Shown here piece by piece: positions 32,079 through 41,404 of a stretch of 64,000 nucleotides of DNA. The stretch comes from Planctomycetota bacterium (lineage in GTDB: Bacteria; Planctomycetota; UBA1135), in NCBI GenBank assembly GCA_008501825.1, contig QQUA01000013.1:434001-498000 (forward strand), given 5' to 3'. The stretch's first letter is position 1. Every line of letters begins with the position of its first letter. The notes below the pieces were generated by a model that saw only the letters and a program-made list of their open reading frames with translations, was not told the DNA's origin and did no database searches. The position numbers and the translations under genes were made by a program.

Positions 32079-34802
32079 TTGACCGACCAAAAGCGAAACC
32101 GCCTGCTCCTGGTAGATGGAACGGCGTTGGCCTTTCGTGCCTTCTTCGCCATTCCCGGCTTGAGTGACGGCCAAGGGCGTCCCTCCGGCGCCTTGTTCGG
32201 TTTTCTCAATGGATTGCTTCGGGCCCTGGAAGAACACCATCCCAGTCATTTGGCGGTGGCTTGGGACCGGCCCGAACCGACCTTTCGCCATCAACTGAGC
32301 GAAGCCTACAAGGCCACCCGAGAACGCATGGACCAGGACCTTCTGGTGCAATTGCCCTGGATGCGGGAAGCGGTGGAGTTGCTCGGTTTACAAAACCACG
32401 AACGCCCCGGATACGAAGCCGACGACATCCTGGCCAGTTGGGCCCAACAGGGAGAAGTCGCCGGTTTCGAAGTCATCTTGCTGGCCGGAGACAAGGATTT
32501 TGCCCAAGTCGTCAGTGATCGAGTTTGCTTGAGTCCACCGCCGAAACGGGGGGAAGCTTCGCCTCGTCTTGGACCCCAGGAAGTGGAAGAAAAGTTCGGC
32601 GTTCCCCCGGCGCAAATGGTGGATTGGCAGGCTTTGGTCGGGGACAGCAGCGACAACGTGCCCGGCGTTCCTGGGGTGGGTCCGAAACGGGCCACCGCTT
32701 TGTTGAAGAAATACGGTGACTTGGAATCGGTTTTAACTCGAGGAGCGCAAGAAGAAAAAGGCAAGCTCCGGGAAAACTTGGAACAACATGCGGAAACCGC
32801 CCGCCAAGCCCAAAAATTGGTGCGTTTGGTCACCGACTTGGATTTGGGGGACCTTGGCCACCAAGAACTCGGCCAAGCCGATTGGCAAGGCTTGATCGAC
32901 TTTTGCGATCAGCATAGTTTTCAAACTTTGGGCGAACGCTTCCGCAAAGAACAAGAACAGCAAGGCGAGAGCCCGGAGGAGCCGGACCAAAACCGGGATT
33001 ATCGCTTGGTGGACACGGCGGAGAAGTTCGCCGAGCTTTTGCAGGGCCTGCAACAAAGCGGCGGTTTCGTGGTGGATACCGAAACCACTTCGGTGGATCC
33101 CATGCGAGCCCAATTGGTGGGGGTTTCTTTCGCCTGGCAGGATCATCAAGCCTGGTACGTCCCCATGAATCTGGATCCCCCGTTGCAGGGACCCAACGGG
33201 GAAAGCCCGTTGGCCGCCTTGGCGCCACTATTGGCCGATCCCGATCTGCCCAAAGCGGGGCAGAATTTGAAGTATGACGCCCACGTCCTGGCCCGCGCCG
33301 GCGCTCCGGTCCGCGGCTGGACTTTCGACACCATGGTGGCTCATTTCCTGGCCGACCCTCTATCCCCCCACAACCTGGATTCCCTGGCTCTCCGGTTTTT
33401 AGGCGAACGCAAGATTCCGACCTCCGATTTGTTGGGCAAGGGACGCCAGCAGATCACCATGGCCGAAGTGCCGATCGAGGAAGTGTCGGTGTACGCCTGC
33501 GAAGATGCCGACGTCACCCGCCGCCTTATGGAGCCGATGCGCCGGGGTTTGCAAGAAGCCGAAGCGGAAACTCTGTTCGAGCAAATGGAAATGCCGTTAG
33601 TTTCCGTCTTGCAAAAAATGGAAGCTCGTGGCGTCCGGGTCGATGCCGAACATTTAGCTCGTTTGAATCGCCAGCTTCAAAAGCAACAAGCGGATTTGGA
33701 GGACCAAGTCCATCAACTTGCCGGTCGCCCCTTCAACTTGAATTCTCCAAAGCAGCTTGGGCCGATTCTGTTTGAAAGCTTGCGCATTCAAGACCAGGCC
33801 GGAGTGAAAAAAGTCGGGCGCACCAAAACCGGGTATCGAACCGACGCCGGCACCATGGAGCGCTATCGCGGCATCGAAATCGTGGATGCCCTTTTGGAAT
33901 ATCGCCAGGTAACGAAGCTCCGCGGCACTTACGTCGAGGCTCTACCTCAATACATTCATCCGCAAACCGGGTGCATCCACACGTCGTACCACCAGGCGGT
34001 GGCTTCCACCGGACGCCTGTCTTCCAGCGATCCAAATCTGCAAAATATTCCAATTCGCACCGACGCCGGCCGGGAAATCCGTCGAGCTTTCGTCCCTCTG
34101 CATCCGGATTGGATCATGGTCTCGGCGGACTACTCCCAAATTGAATTGCGGGTGGTGGCCCATCTTGCCGGCGACCCGGCTCTGGCCGAGGCTTTCGTCA
34201 AAGGCTTGGACGTGCATGCCTCCACCGCCGCCTTGATCTTCGGAGTGGACCTCGACCAGGTCAGTGCCGAAATGCGGGCTCGAGCCAAAACCATCAACTT
34301 CGGCATTTTGTACGGCATGGGGCCGGCTCGGCTCAGTCGGGAATTGGACCTATCCTTCGCCGAGGCCAAGCAATTTATCGAAGTCTATTTCGAAGCCCTG
34401 CCCGGGGTTCGCAACTGGCTGGACCGAACCTTGGAAGAAGCCCGGGAAAGTGGCGTGGTGCGGACCTTGCTTGGCCGCCAACGTCCGGTTCCGGAGTTGC
34501 AATCCGCCGACGGCCGGGTCCGCGCTTCGGCGGAAAACGTGGCCGTGAACACGCCGGTACAAGGAACCGCCGCCGACTTGATCAAAATGGCCATGATTCG
34601 ATTGGATCGCCGTCTGGAAAAGGAAGGCTTACAAGCCCGCATGCTGCTGCAGGTGCACGACGAATTGGTGTTCGATTGTCCTCCGGAGGAATTGGAAAGC
34701 TTGAGTCAATTGGCGAAGCAGGAAATGGAACAGGTTCATCCCTTGGACGTCCCTCTGAAGGTGGACGTCGGCCACGGATCCGATTGGGCCAGCGCCCATT
34801 AA
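32079..34802 (+). CDS. polA: DNA polymerase I
   Basis: This is the repair and Okazaki-fragment polymerase, 907 aa. The N-terminal 5'-3' exonuclease domain has LLVDGTALAFRAFFA, YEADDILASWA and DNVPGVPGVGPKRA. The proofreading domain keeps the catalytic residues: DTETTS (Exo I), NLKYDAHV (Exo II) and YACEDAD (Exo III). Polymerase motifs are ADYSQIELR (A), RARAKTINFGILYGMG (B) and LLQVHDELVFDC (C). So all three activities are expected, unlike polymerases that have lost proofreading. The start is TTG 32079; there is no nearby ATG in frame. Confidence 0.97.
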   Translation: MTDQKRNRLLLVDGTALAFRAFFAIPGLSDGQGRPSGALFGFLNGLLRALEEHHPSHLAVAWDRPEPTFRHQLSEAYKATRERMDQDLLVQLPWMREAVELLGLQNHERPGYEADDILASWAQQGEVAGFEVILLAGDKDFAQVVSDRVCLSPPPKRGEASPRLGPQEVEEKFGVPPAQMVDWQALVGDSSDNVPGVPGVGPKRATALLKKYGDLESVLTRGAQEEKGKLRENLEQHAETARQAQKLVRLVTDLDLGDLGHQELGQADWQGLIDFCDQHSFQTLGERFRKEQEQQGESPEEPDQNRDYRLVDTAEKFAELLQGLQQSGGFVVDTETTSVDPMRAQLVGVSFAWQDHQAWYVPMNLDPPLQGPNGESPLAALAPLLADPDLPKAGQNLKYDAHVLARAGAPVRGWTFDTMVAHFLADPLSPHNLDSLALRFLGERKIPTSDLLGKGRQQITMAEVPIEEVSVYACEDADVTRRLMEPMRRGLQEAEAETLFEQMEMPLVSVLQKMEARGVRVDAEHLARLNRQLQKQQADLEDQVHQLAGRPFNLNSPKQLGPILFESLRIQDQAGVKKVGRTKTGYRTDAGTMERYRGIEIVDALLEYRQVTKLRGTYVEALPQYIHPQTGCIHTSYHQAVASTGRLSSSDPNLQNIPIRTDAGREIRRAFVPLHPDWIMVSADYSQIELRVVAHLAGDPALAEAFVKGLDVHASTAALIFGVDLDQVSAEMRARAKTINFGILYGMGPARLSRELDLSFAEAKQFIEVYFEALPGVRNWLDRTLEEARESGVVRTLLGRQRPVPELQSADGRVRASAENVAVNTPVQGTAADLIKMAMIRLDRRLEKEGLQARMLLQVHDELVFDCPPEELESLSQLAKQEMEQVHPLDVPLKVDVGHGSDWASAH

Positions 34803-34817
34803 TCCCCGGTCGCCGCC

Positions 34818-36584
34818 ATGCCGCTTCTTTGGCTTCGAGATTCCGGCGAACTCTCTCCCCTTCTCGGAATCTTTTTTTCGGTTGGCTTGATGCTACTCAG
34901 CGGCGCGGTGGTCGGCACCGTAGCCAGGAAGATGAGGTTGCCCGCTTTGACCGGGTATATGACCGCCGGCATCCTTCTGGCTCAAGTACCGGCAATCCTG
35001 CCCCTGAAGGTCATGCCCGAATATCAACAGCATTTCGAATTGCTGTCGGGCCCGGTCAACGATTTCGCCATGGCGCTAGTGCTGTTCGTGCTGGGCGGCC
35101 ATTTCCAAATGGCCCGCTTTCGGCCGATTGCACGCTCCTTACTGACTTTGGGCGGCATCGAAGCCATCTTGACCTTCTTGTTGGTCTGCGGCCTGACCCT
35201 GCCCTTCCTCGATCGTTGGGACGGGGCCGTGCTTTTGGGCACCATGGCCATCGCCGTGGCCCCGGCCACCACTTTGCTGGTGTTGAAAGAATATGGAGCC
35301 AAAGGGCGCTTCAGCGAAACCATTACTTTATTGACCGCTTTTTCCAACGTCGTGGCGATCTTTCTGTTCGAGATCGTGCTCTTGGTCCTGGCGGCCAAAG
35401 GTGGCGAACACGGCGATTCGGTTAGCGCCATTCCCGTCCTTTGGGACATGTTCGGTTCCCTTTTGTTCGGCTTCTTGGCCGGGCATGCCCTGATCTTGAT
35501 GCAGGAACGCTTAGGGAATCAAAATTATTCGCTGACTTTGACCACCACGGTGTTGCTGACCATTGGGGTGTGCCATTTGGCCCACGTTCCCCACATGCTC
35601 ACCTTCTTGGTGACCGGGGCGGTGGTCACCAACCGATCGCGTTTTTTCGAACCGGTTTCGGCCACCATGGACGCCTTCGCCCAACCGGCTTACGTCGCCT
35701 TTTTCGTCCTCAGCGGCTGGCATTTGCAATTCGACGTATTCCTGGAGAACAGTTGGATCATCGCCATCTACGTCTTGGCCAGAACTGCGGGAAAAATCTT
35801 CGGCATGCGCTTGGGCCTGAAGTTCAGTGGCCCGGCCTTGCGGACCCGTGACGGGGAACTGGGACTCGGATTGTTATGCCAAGCCGGAGCCGCCATCGCT
35901 CTGGCCGGAGTGATCAAAGATCGCTACAGCCCGGAACTGAGCGCTCAACTGTTGAGCATCATTTTGGGCGGCGTGGCGATTTTCGAACTTGCCGGCCCAA
36001 TTTTGGTCGGCCGAGCTGCGGTGGCCGCCGGCGAGGTGCCGATGAGCCGGTTGCTGGTCCGCCAGGACCATGAGGGAGAAACCGCCCACTGGGCTCGAGC
36101 CCTGCTTCGGACTTTCCGCGGCCGCCGGCCCAGCCGGTCGGATTTGGAAGAAATGAAAGTGGGCCAAATCATGCGGCGAGGCCCGGCCGCCTTACCGGCC
36201 AAAGCCGGTTTGGACGAAATCCTTCGCTTTGCCAATCACTCCCCCTTCAACCTGCTGCCGGTGGTCCGGGAGGACGGTGCATTGGTTGGCCTGATCGAAC
36301 TGCACGATTTAGAGGAATTCGCCTACGACCCGACGGTGGCCTCGCTGGTCATCGCCGCCGACGTCACCGGACTTTCGCCGGAACAAGGGGCCATGCCGGC
36401 CCAAGCCAGCCTGCAGCAAGCCGCAACCTTCTTCCAGGGCTTCCGTAGCAACACTGCCGCCGTGATCGATCCGGAAGCGGGCAACCGCTTCGTCGGCATG
36501 GTGGAGCGCTCGGAAGTGCTCGATTTGAGGCGACTGCAGGGAAATCTCACCCCGGAGGAAACCGCCGGCGGGAATTTCGGCTGA
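34818..36584 (+). CDS. CPA2-type cation/proton antiporter with C-terminal CBS domains
   Basis: This is a 588-aa membrane antiporter. About 12 helices cover residues 15-400, with GTVARKMRLPALTGYMTAGILL (first conserved glycine-rich helix), MALVLFVLGGHFQM, the unwound-helix region VAPATTLLVLKEYGAKG, and LLTIGVCHLAHVPHMLTFLVTGAVV. In place of the double-aspartate of CPA2 Na+/H+ exchangers the transport helix is FFVLSGWHLQFD and GLGLLCQAGAAIALAG, so ion selectivity is open. The C-terminal 150 residues hold two CBS units (VGQIMRRGPAALPAKAGLDEILRFAN and following), which usually bind adenine nucleotides and gate transport. It starts 15 bases after polA. Confidence 0.83.
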   Translation: MPLLWLRDSGELSPLLGIFFSVGLMLLSGAVVGTVARKMRLPALTGYMTAGILLAQVPAILPLKVMPEYQQHFELLSGPVNDFAMALVLFVLGGHFQMARFRPIARSLLTLGGIEAILTFLLVCGLTLPFLDRWDGAVLLGTMAIAVAPATTLLVLKEYGAKGRFSETITLLTAFSNVVAIFLFEIVLLVLAAKGGEHGDSVSAIPVLWDMFGSLLFGFLAGHALILMQERLGNQNYSLTLTTTVLLTIGVCHLAHVPHMLTFLVTGAVVTNRSRFFEPVSATMDAFAQPAYVAFFVLSGWHLQFDVFLENSWIIAIYVLARTAGKIFGMRLGLKFSGPALRTRDGELGLGLLCQAGAAIALAGVIKDRYSPELSAQLLSIILGGVAIFELAGPILVGRAAVAAGEVPMSRLLVRQDHEGETAHWARALLRTFRGRRPSRSDLEEMKVGQIMRRGPAALPAKAGLDEILRFANHSPFNLLPVVREDGALVGLIELHDLEEFAYDPTVASLVIAADVTGLSPEQGAMPAQASLQQAATFFQGFRSNTAAVIDPEAGNRFVGMVERSEVLDLRRLQGNLTPEETAGGNFG

Positions 36585-36661
36585 GGGAAGGCTTGGTCTT
36601 TCAGTAGGCCTCGACCTGCCCTAAACTGTTGGGAATACCTGTCCCAGGATAGTGCCGATCC

Positions 36662-37816
36662 ATGAGTGCCGACCGCTTCGCAGTCGACCCGGAAAAGTGC
36701 ATCGCTTGTGATGCCTGCGCCAACGATTTCCCGGACATCTTCGAGATGTTCGGAGTCGGTGACGATCGTAAAGCCCGCTCGCGAGAGGGTCACGAACCCT
36801 TCGTGGAAAAGGTCAACGCCCGCAAGGTGGTGGATATCTGCCCCACCGCGGCCATCGGATTCAGTGGCGAGTTGCCGCCGCCGGTCGAAGGCGAAGACCT
36901 GGTGTTGGAGCCGGTTGAAGGCTGGGAAGCCGAATGGCAGGCTTTCGTCGCCTCCGGTCGAGACGAGGATCCTCAGGAATTCGATCGCCGCTACGGCCGC
37001 GACTACGAGCTGAGCGAACTGGAACCCGGCCACTTCCGCCTTCTGGTCCGCTTCGCCCGCACCCTGCCGCCCACTCGGGATAGTTTCAAATTCGGTCTCG
37101 GCCGGGCCATGCCCCGCTATGAAACCGTGACCACGGTGACCGGCCGCCGGCTGTACATGGCCGCCAAGGTCGGAGACCCCAAGGTCCGGGCCGCGCTCTG
37201 CAATCGGTCCGCCGCTTTCCCGGATCGCTTCACCGTTGCAGTCGACTTGCCGGTGCCGCCGATCGGAATCCGGGAACACTTGGATTCCCACGGCTTGCTG
37301 GAAATGCACATCTTCACTGAAGAGAGTGCCTTGCAAGCCTTTGAGTGGCACAGCCACTTCATTACCGATCTGTGTACCGGCTGCGGTGTTTGCGAGAAGG
37401 TTTGCCCGACCAACGCCATTACCGGGGATTCCAAGCACATTCACCACATCGAGCCGAAGTTGTGCATCAACTGTTCGGTGTGTGGGGTTTATTGTCCCTT
37501 TGACGCCATTACCGGCCGGGACGGGGAAATCGTTCAGCGAATCAAACCGAAGCAAATCCCCAAGGCCGAAGTGATCGAAGAACTTTGCACCGGTTGCGAA
37601 TACTGCGTCGACGTTTGTCCCTTCGATTGCATCGAACTCGTGGCCCGAAATGGTGAAGGCGGCCACATGAGCGACATGCTTGCGGTGGTGGATCAAAAGT
37701 CCTGCGTTTCCTGCAAACTTTGCGAACAGGTTTGCATGAAGAACGCCATCGTGGTCAACCGGGAACATCAATTCGATCCCCAATTCGGCTGGTCCTTCCA
37801 GGCCGGGGCGGTCTAA
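36662..37816 (+). CDS. Polyferredoxin with five [4Fe-4S]-type cysteine motifs
   Basis: This 384-aa iron-sulfur electron-transfer protein has one N-terminal motif (CIACDAC at residues 13-19 with a distal CP near residue 58), a cysteine-poor middle domain of about 170 residues (VVDICPTAAIGFSG to FITDL), and four C-terminal CxxCxxCxxxC motifs: CTGCGVCEKVCP, CINCSVCGVYCP, CTGCEYCVDVCP and CVSCKLCEQVCM. The last motif ends in Met rather than Pro. No signal peptide is seen, so it is cytosolic. There are no flanking dehydrogenase subunits to indicate the electron partner. It is monocistronic, with a hairpin after the stop. Confidence 0.88.
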   Translation: MSADRFAVDPEKCIACDACANDFPDIFEMFGVGDDRKARSREGHEPFVEKVNARKVVDICPTAAIGFSGELPPPVEGEDLVLEPVEGWEAEWQAFVASGRDEDPQEFDRRYGRDYELSELEPGHFRLLVRFARTLPPTRDSFKFGLGRAMPRYETVTTVTGRRLYMAAKVGDPKVRAALCNRSAAFPDRFTVAVDLPVPPIGIREHLDSHGLLEMHIFTEESALQAFEWHSHFITDLCTGCGVCEKVCPTNAITGDSKHIHHIEPKLCINCSVCGVYCPFDAITGRDGEIVQRIKPKQIPKAEVIEELCTGCEYCVDVCPFDCIELVARNGEGGHMSDMLAVVDQKSCVSCKLCEQVCMKNAIVVNREHQFDPQFGWSFQAGAV

Positions 37817-37841
37817 ACCTCCCTCCAAGCCGAAGTCCCAA

Positions 37842-37870
37842 GAGCTCCAGCCGGCCAGCGGTTGGAGCTC
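37842..37870 (+). terminator. Strong hairpin after the polyferredoxin gene
   Basis: A perfect 8-bp stem GAGCTCCA (37842-37849) / TGGAGCTC (37863-37870) with a 13-base loop starts 25 bases after the stop and is followed by AAAAATTTG. The lack of a clear U tract makes termination uncertain. Confidence 0.4.
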
Positions 37871-37985
37871 AAAAATTTGATAGGCCGAAATGGGCGGATC
37901 GCCGCCGATTCCGAAATCCGGCCCTCAAGTGGTATATCTAGAGCCTCCTGGGTGGGTCCTGCTCCCCCCTCCCACCGGAACGTCT

Positions 37986-38423
37986 TTGGAAGCCCGCAAG
38001 TACATCCGCCACCCTTCCAACATCCCCTTGGTGTTGGAGGTGGTGGGACATCGCCCGGAATTTTCCTGCCAAGGGCTGAAAAACATCAGCGCCGGCGGTC
38101 TTTGTTGTCGCTATGAAGCCGCCTTGGAACCTGGAGCCGAAGTCCGTATCCGGATCGAACTGGTCGACCCGGTATTTGAAGCCGAGGGCCAGGTGGTTTG
38201 GTGTCTGACCCGACCGAGTCAGCGACCGAAGCGATACCCCTTCGAAGTCGGCATTCAATTTACCGGGCCGGAAGAGCGCCATCGATTGCGCATGGTGGAG
38301 CAAATCTGCCACATCGAAAGCTACCGGCGCGAGGTTTTGGTCACCGAAGGTCGGGTTCTGGATGCAGAGGAAGCGGCTGCCGAGTGGATTCTCGGCAACG
38401 CCAAGGATTTTCCTCATCCCTAA
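37986..38423 (+). CDS. PilZ-domain protein (c-di-GMP binding)
   Basis: This is a 145-aa single PilZ domain. The N-terminal RKYIRHPSN carries the RxxxR motif and NISAGGLCC the N-x-S-x-x-G motif, together the cyclic di-GMP binding signature. GQVVWCLT and YPFEVGIQFTG are the core beta strands. The frame is open back to 37890, but TTG 37986 puts the RxxxR motif at the start, as in other short PilZ proteins, and the upstream residues look non-coding. It should act as a c-di-GMP responsive adaptor; its target is not evident from neighbours. Confidence 0.8.
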   Translation: MEARKYIRHPSNIPLVLEVVGHRPEFSCQGLKNISAGGLCCRYEAALEPGAEVRIRIELVDPVFEAEGQVVWCLTRPSQRPKRYPFEVGIQFTGPEERHRLRMVEQICHIESYRREVLVTEGRVLDAEEAAAEWILGNAKDFPHP

Positions 38424-38424
38424 G

Positions 38425-38443
38425 AAAGCCGTCCGCGGCTTTT
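38425..38443. terminator. Possible terminator after the PilZ gene
   Basis: Stem AAAGCCG (38425-38431), loop TCCG, stem CGGCTTT (38436-38442), ending in TTTT. It starts 2 bases after the stop codon. Confidence 0.55.
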
Positions 38444-38466
38444 CAAAAAACCATCCCATCCCCCCC

Positions 38467-40341
38467 ATGCGAACCATTCTGCTTCTGTTTTTTGCCGTCG
38501 CCGTCGGCACATCCTCCCTTCATGCCCAGGTCCACTATGTGGATGCCGCCGCCTCAGGCGCCAACACTGGCCAATCTTGGCAGGATGCCTTTACCGACTT
38601 GCAGACGGCACTGACGCAGGTCACCAGCGGTCAGGTTTGGGTCGCGGCTGGAACTTATTATCCCGCTGCAGCGGGAGACCAATCGACCAGCTTCGTCCTC
38701 CAAAACGGGTTGGAGCTTTACGGAGGCTTCGGCGGTTTCGAAACCCAATTGCAGCAACGGGACATAGCCGCCTACCCCACCATCCTCAGCGGCGACATCG
38801 ACCAAAACGATACCTACGGCAGCGGCCAGGAATGGTGGCGCTACGGCTGGAACGGCAATGCCGGCAACAGCGAACACATTGTGCGAGCGGAGAACGTTGA
38901 CGCCAGCGCCATCCTGGATGGTTTCACCCTATTCGCTGGCCAGGGTTATCACAGCGGAGTCCTTGAATACGGCGGCGGCGGCATGTGGATTGAAAATGCT
39001 TCCCCGACGGTTCGCCAATGCATCTTCCAATATTGTGCGCTGGGGCCGGGTTCCAGCGTCTACATCCTCCACGGCTCCCCGCTGTTCGAAGACTGCCAAA
39101 TCCGTGATGCCTACACCTTCATGTGGGATGCTTCCGGAGTCTTTATCAACGGAAGTTCCGATCCGGTGTTCCGGCGTTGCTTGTTTCGAAACCACTACAC
39201 GGTCACCGACGGCAATCAAATGGGTTCCGGCGTCAACATTGAATTCGCCGCCGGAGCGTCTTTTTACGACTGCGATTTTGAAATTTGCCAAATTGGCAAT
39301 TATTTCGCCATGGGTGATTCCTCCGGCTCCTACGGAGGGGCCATCGGCAATATGGGCGATCGCTTATATGTTGAAAATTGCCGCTTTGTCGATAATTTCT
39401 CCGACATGGGTTCCGGCATCATGACTTATGGCAGTGCCACCATTTTGAATTCCCTTTTCGCTCGAAACTTGGCGGAGCCCTATTCGGTCAATTCCTGGTT
39501 GGAATACGGGGACCGCGGCGCCGGAATCGCCATTATGGGCAGTGATCCGGTGACCGTCGCCAACTGCACTTTCGTCGATAACGAGTGCCGCAAAGGGGCC
39601 GGGATTTATTGCGGAGGCATTAACCCGGTGGTGATTCGAAACACCATCCTGTACAACAACATCTCAACACCGAAGTTCGGCGAACCGCCGATTTTCCCTT
39701 TGGATGCCCAGGTAGAAGGAAACTTCGATTTGCAATTTAGTTGTGTGGAAGGCTTGATGCAAAAAGAAGACGGCGAAGATCCGCCGGAAGCCGATAACTT
39801 TCCAGGATGCTTCGATCAGGCGCCTCAATGGCTGGATTTACCTGGAGGCGATTACCGCCTGCAAGCCCATTCCCCTTGCATCAACTCCGGTTCCGACGCC
39901 GACTTGCCGCCTCAGATCTTGGTCGACTTGGACGGCAATCCAAGACGAATCGGCCCGGTGGACTTGGGCGGTTATGAATTCGCCGGCACGCCGGAACCAT
40001 CCCTGGTGGTTTCCGCCTTGGTCACCGAGTTAAATGGATGGTTGACCACTTGGAACGCGTTGCCGCAAGAATGGGTTCACTTTGCCTATAGCTTCAACGG
40101 CCTGGGAACCGGTCCCGCCGTTCCGGCTTTGGGCGGCTTGCATCTGGGAATCCTGGATCCGGTAACTTTATTGGCTTCCATCCAAGCCGATGCCAACGGC
40201 CGGGCTCATTTCCCGTTCCAGGTTCCGATTTCAGCTCCCTTGGTGGACATCTTTTTCCAAACCGCCATGGCTCGGGGAGTTGGCGGGGTGGATTCGGTGT
40301 TGACCTTGCCGGTGCAACAACACATTTACCTCAAGCCTTGA
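38467..40341 (+). CDS. Secreted right-handed beta-helix protein
   Basis: This 624-aa exported protein has a signal peptide (MRTILLLFFAVAVGTSSLHAQ without its last residues) cleaved before VHYVDAAASGANTGQSW. That opening, together with the FTDLQTAL and VWVAAGTYYPA motifs, is the usual start of a polymorphic, pectate-lyase-like beta-helix. The central part contains repeated turns of about 25 residues (NCTFVDNECRKGAGIYCGG, VIRNTILYNN). DLGGYEFAG closes the helix. The last 100 residues form the beta-sandwich module shared by other secreted proteins here. The frame extends to 38362, but the signal peptide fixes the start at 38467. No polysaccharide-lyase catalytic residues can be assigned. Confidence 0.85.
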   Translation: MRTILLLFFAVAVGTSSLHAQVHYVDAAASGANTGQSWQDAFTDLQTALTQVTSGQVWVAAGTYYPAAAGDQSTSFVLQNGLELYGGFGGFETQLQQRDIAAYPTILSGDIDQNDTYGSGQEWWRYGWNGNAGNSEHIVRAENVDASAILDGFTLFAGQGYHSGVLEYGGGGMWIENASPTVRQCIFQYCALGPGSSVYILHGSPLFEDCQIRDAYTFMWDASGVFINGSSDPVFRRCLFRNHYTVTDGNQMGSGVNIEFAAGASFYDCDFEICQIGNYFAMGDSSGSYGGAIGNMGDRLYVENCRFVDNFSDMGSGIMTYGSATILNSLFARNLAEPYSVNSWLEYGDRGAGIAIMGSDPVTVANCTFVDNECRKGAGIYCGGINPVVIRNTILYNNISTPKFGEPPIFPLDAQVEGNFDLQFSCVEGLMQKEDGEDPPEADNFPGCFDQAPQWLDLPGGDYRLQAHSPCINSGSDADLPPQILVDLDGNPRRIGPVDLGGYEFAGTPEPSLVVSALVTELNGWLTTWNALPQEWVHFAYSFNGLGTGPAVPALGGLHLGILDPVTLLASIQADANGRAHFPFQVPISAPLVDIFFQTAMARGVGGVDSVLTLPVQQHIYLKP

Positions 40342-41404
40342 GCGGGCTGGAAGAGGTCGCGGCTGGGATGGCTCGCTCTTGCCCCAATTGTTGGGCAGCT
40401 TGAGCGGCCACCCGCAAGCCCCCGGCGAGGATTTGACATCGCCATGCATCGTTTTGCGGATCGAAAGCGGCCCTCAAAGCCGATTTAGCCGCAGCCGTGG
40501 CTTTGGCCGACCCTCCGAAATGATGCACCTGGTTTTCCCGGCGCAAGGCTTGCAAAACTTTCAAGGCCGGTTGAGTTCCGAATTCGCAGGTCAACACTTC
40601 GATTCGGCCGGGAAACAACCGCTCCATGGCGGACGGAAATCCTCCCCGAATTTGATAAGCCACCCCCTCTCCCGCTTGCCAAGGCTGGACCCGATCTCCA
40701 TAGCGGGCCAAGAATTCCTGATGCTTCTCGGTGCCCGCCTCGGTCTCCACTAACAAGGCATAAGTTCCGGACTTCCCTAAACCGGTATGGAAATCCAGGT
40801 GCACGATCTGCTCCGCTTCCGACAGCCAATCCGGGAGAGCTTGCATCAACATGCGAGGTCCCTTTTCCAATTGCTCTCCACCGAAAAAAAGGCCCTTGGA
40901 AAATTCGTATTGCCCGCCCACTACCGCTTGTTTGAGGGCCGGCATGCCATGTTTCATCAAAAGCGCCAAAGCCTTCGGCAGGAAGAAATCAGCTTTGGGG
41001 GGAGTTTCCGGATTCAATAAGGGGTGAAACGGGCGATAGCTATCCGCCGGCTGGAAGTAAGCTTCGCCAGGAGGAAGGAAATTTCGATTCAAGTCGACGT
41101 TGTTTTCATTGACGCGGCGGATGGTCGCCATGCCGAATGGATTTAAGGCGTGCAAGCAAACCAAGCGGCAATCCCGGGGTGGATCGGCCATGACCGCTTG
41201 TTGGATTGCACTTCCGGCAAAACCTTCCACTCCGTGCAAACCGCTGGAAAGGAGCAACACCCGGTCCTTGGGGCCGTCGCCGAGAGCCACATCGATGGTG
41301 TGGCCCGGCAAAACCTCCAAGCTTTCCAAATGATCCCCTCGCTGCTTCGCTGCTTGTAGGAAGCCGTCTCGAGCTTCAACGTAGTTGGGCTGGAAAAATT
41401 TCAA
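40331..41404 (-). CDS. DUF2817 / M14-like carboxypeptidase-fold protein
   Basis: This 357-aa protein of the DUF2817 family is related to zinc carboxypeptidases. Motifs visible are LLLSSGLHGVEGFAGSA, with the H-x-x-E zinc pair (HGVE), LNPFGMATIRRVNENNVDLNRNFL, with the R-x-N-x-x-x-V-D-L-N-R substrate loop, and VHLDFHTGLG, with the third zinc histidine. So catalytic residues look intact. The likely start is TTG 41404, which overlaps the stop of the upstream amidohydrolase gene (TTGA), although the frame is open to a TTG at 41425. Its 3' end overlaps the beta-helix gene by 11 bases. Confidence 0.85.
   Translation of the reverse strand: MKFFQPNYVEARDGFLQAAKQRGDHLESLEVLPGHTIDVALGDGPKDRVLLLSSGLHGVEGFAGSAIQQAVMADPPRDCRLVCLHALNPFGMATIRRVNENNVDLNRNFLPPGEAYFQPADSYRPFHPLLNPETPPKADFFLPKALALLMKHGMPALKQAVVGGQYEFSKGLFFGGEQLEKGPRMLMQALPDWLSEAEQIVHLDFHTGLGKSGTYALLVETEAGTEKHQEFLARYGDRVQPWQAGEGVAYQIRGGFPSAMERLFPGRIEVLTCEFGTQPALKVLQALRRENQVHHFGGSAKATAAAKSALRAAFDPQNDAWRCQILAGGLRVAAQAAQQLGQERAIPAATSSSPLKA

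Noticed and set aside
30543..32351. 602-residue minus-strand frame across recJ and the DedA gene
   Set aside because: It spans two well-supported genes on the + strand and has no recognisable domain.
36323..37828. 501-residue minus-strand frame over the antiporter end and polyferredoxin gene
   Set aside because: Antisense shadow of genes with clear motifs.
37890..37985. N-terminal extension of the PilZ protein
   Set aside because: Pro/Gly-rich residues without conservation pattern; the PilZ domain begins right after TTG 37986.
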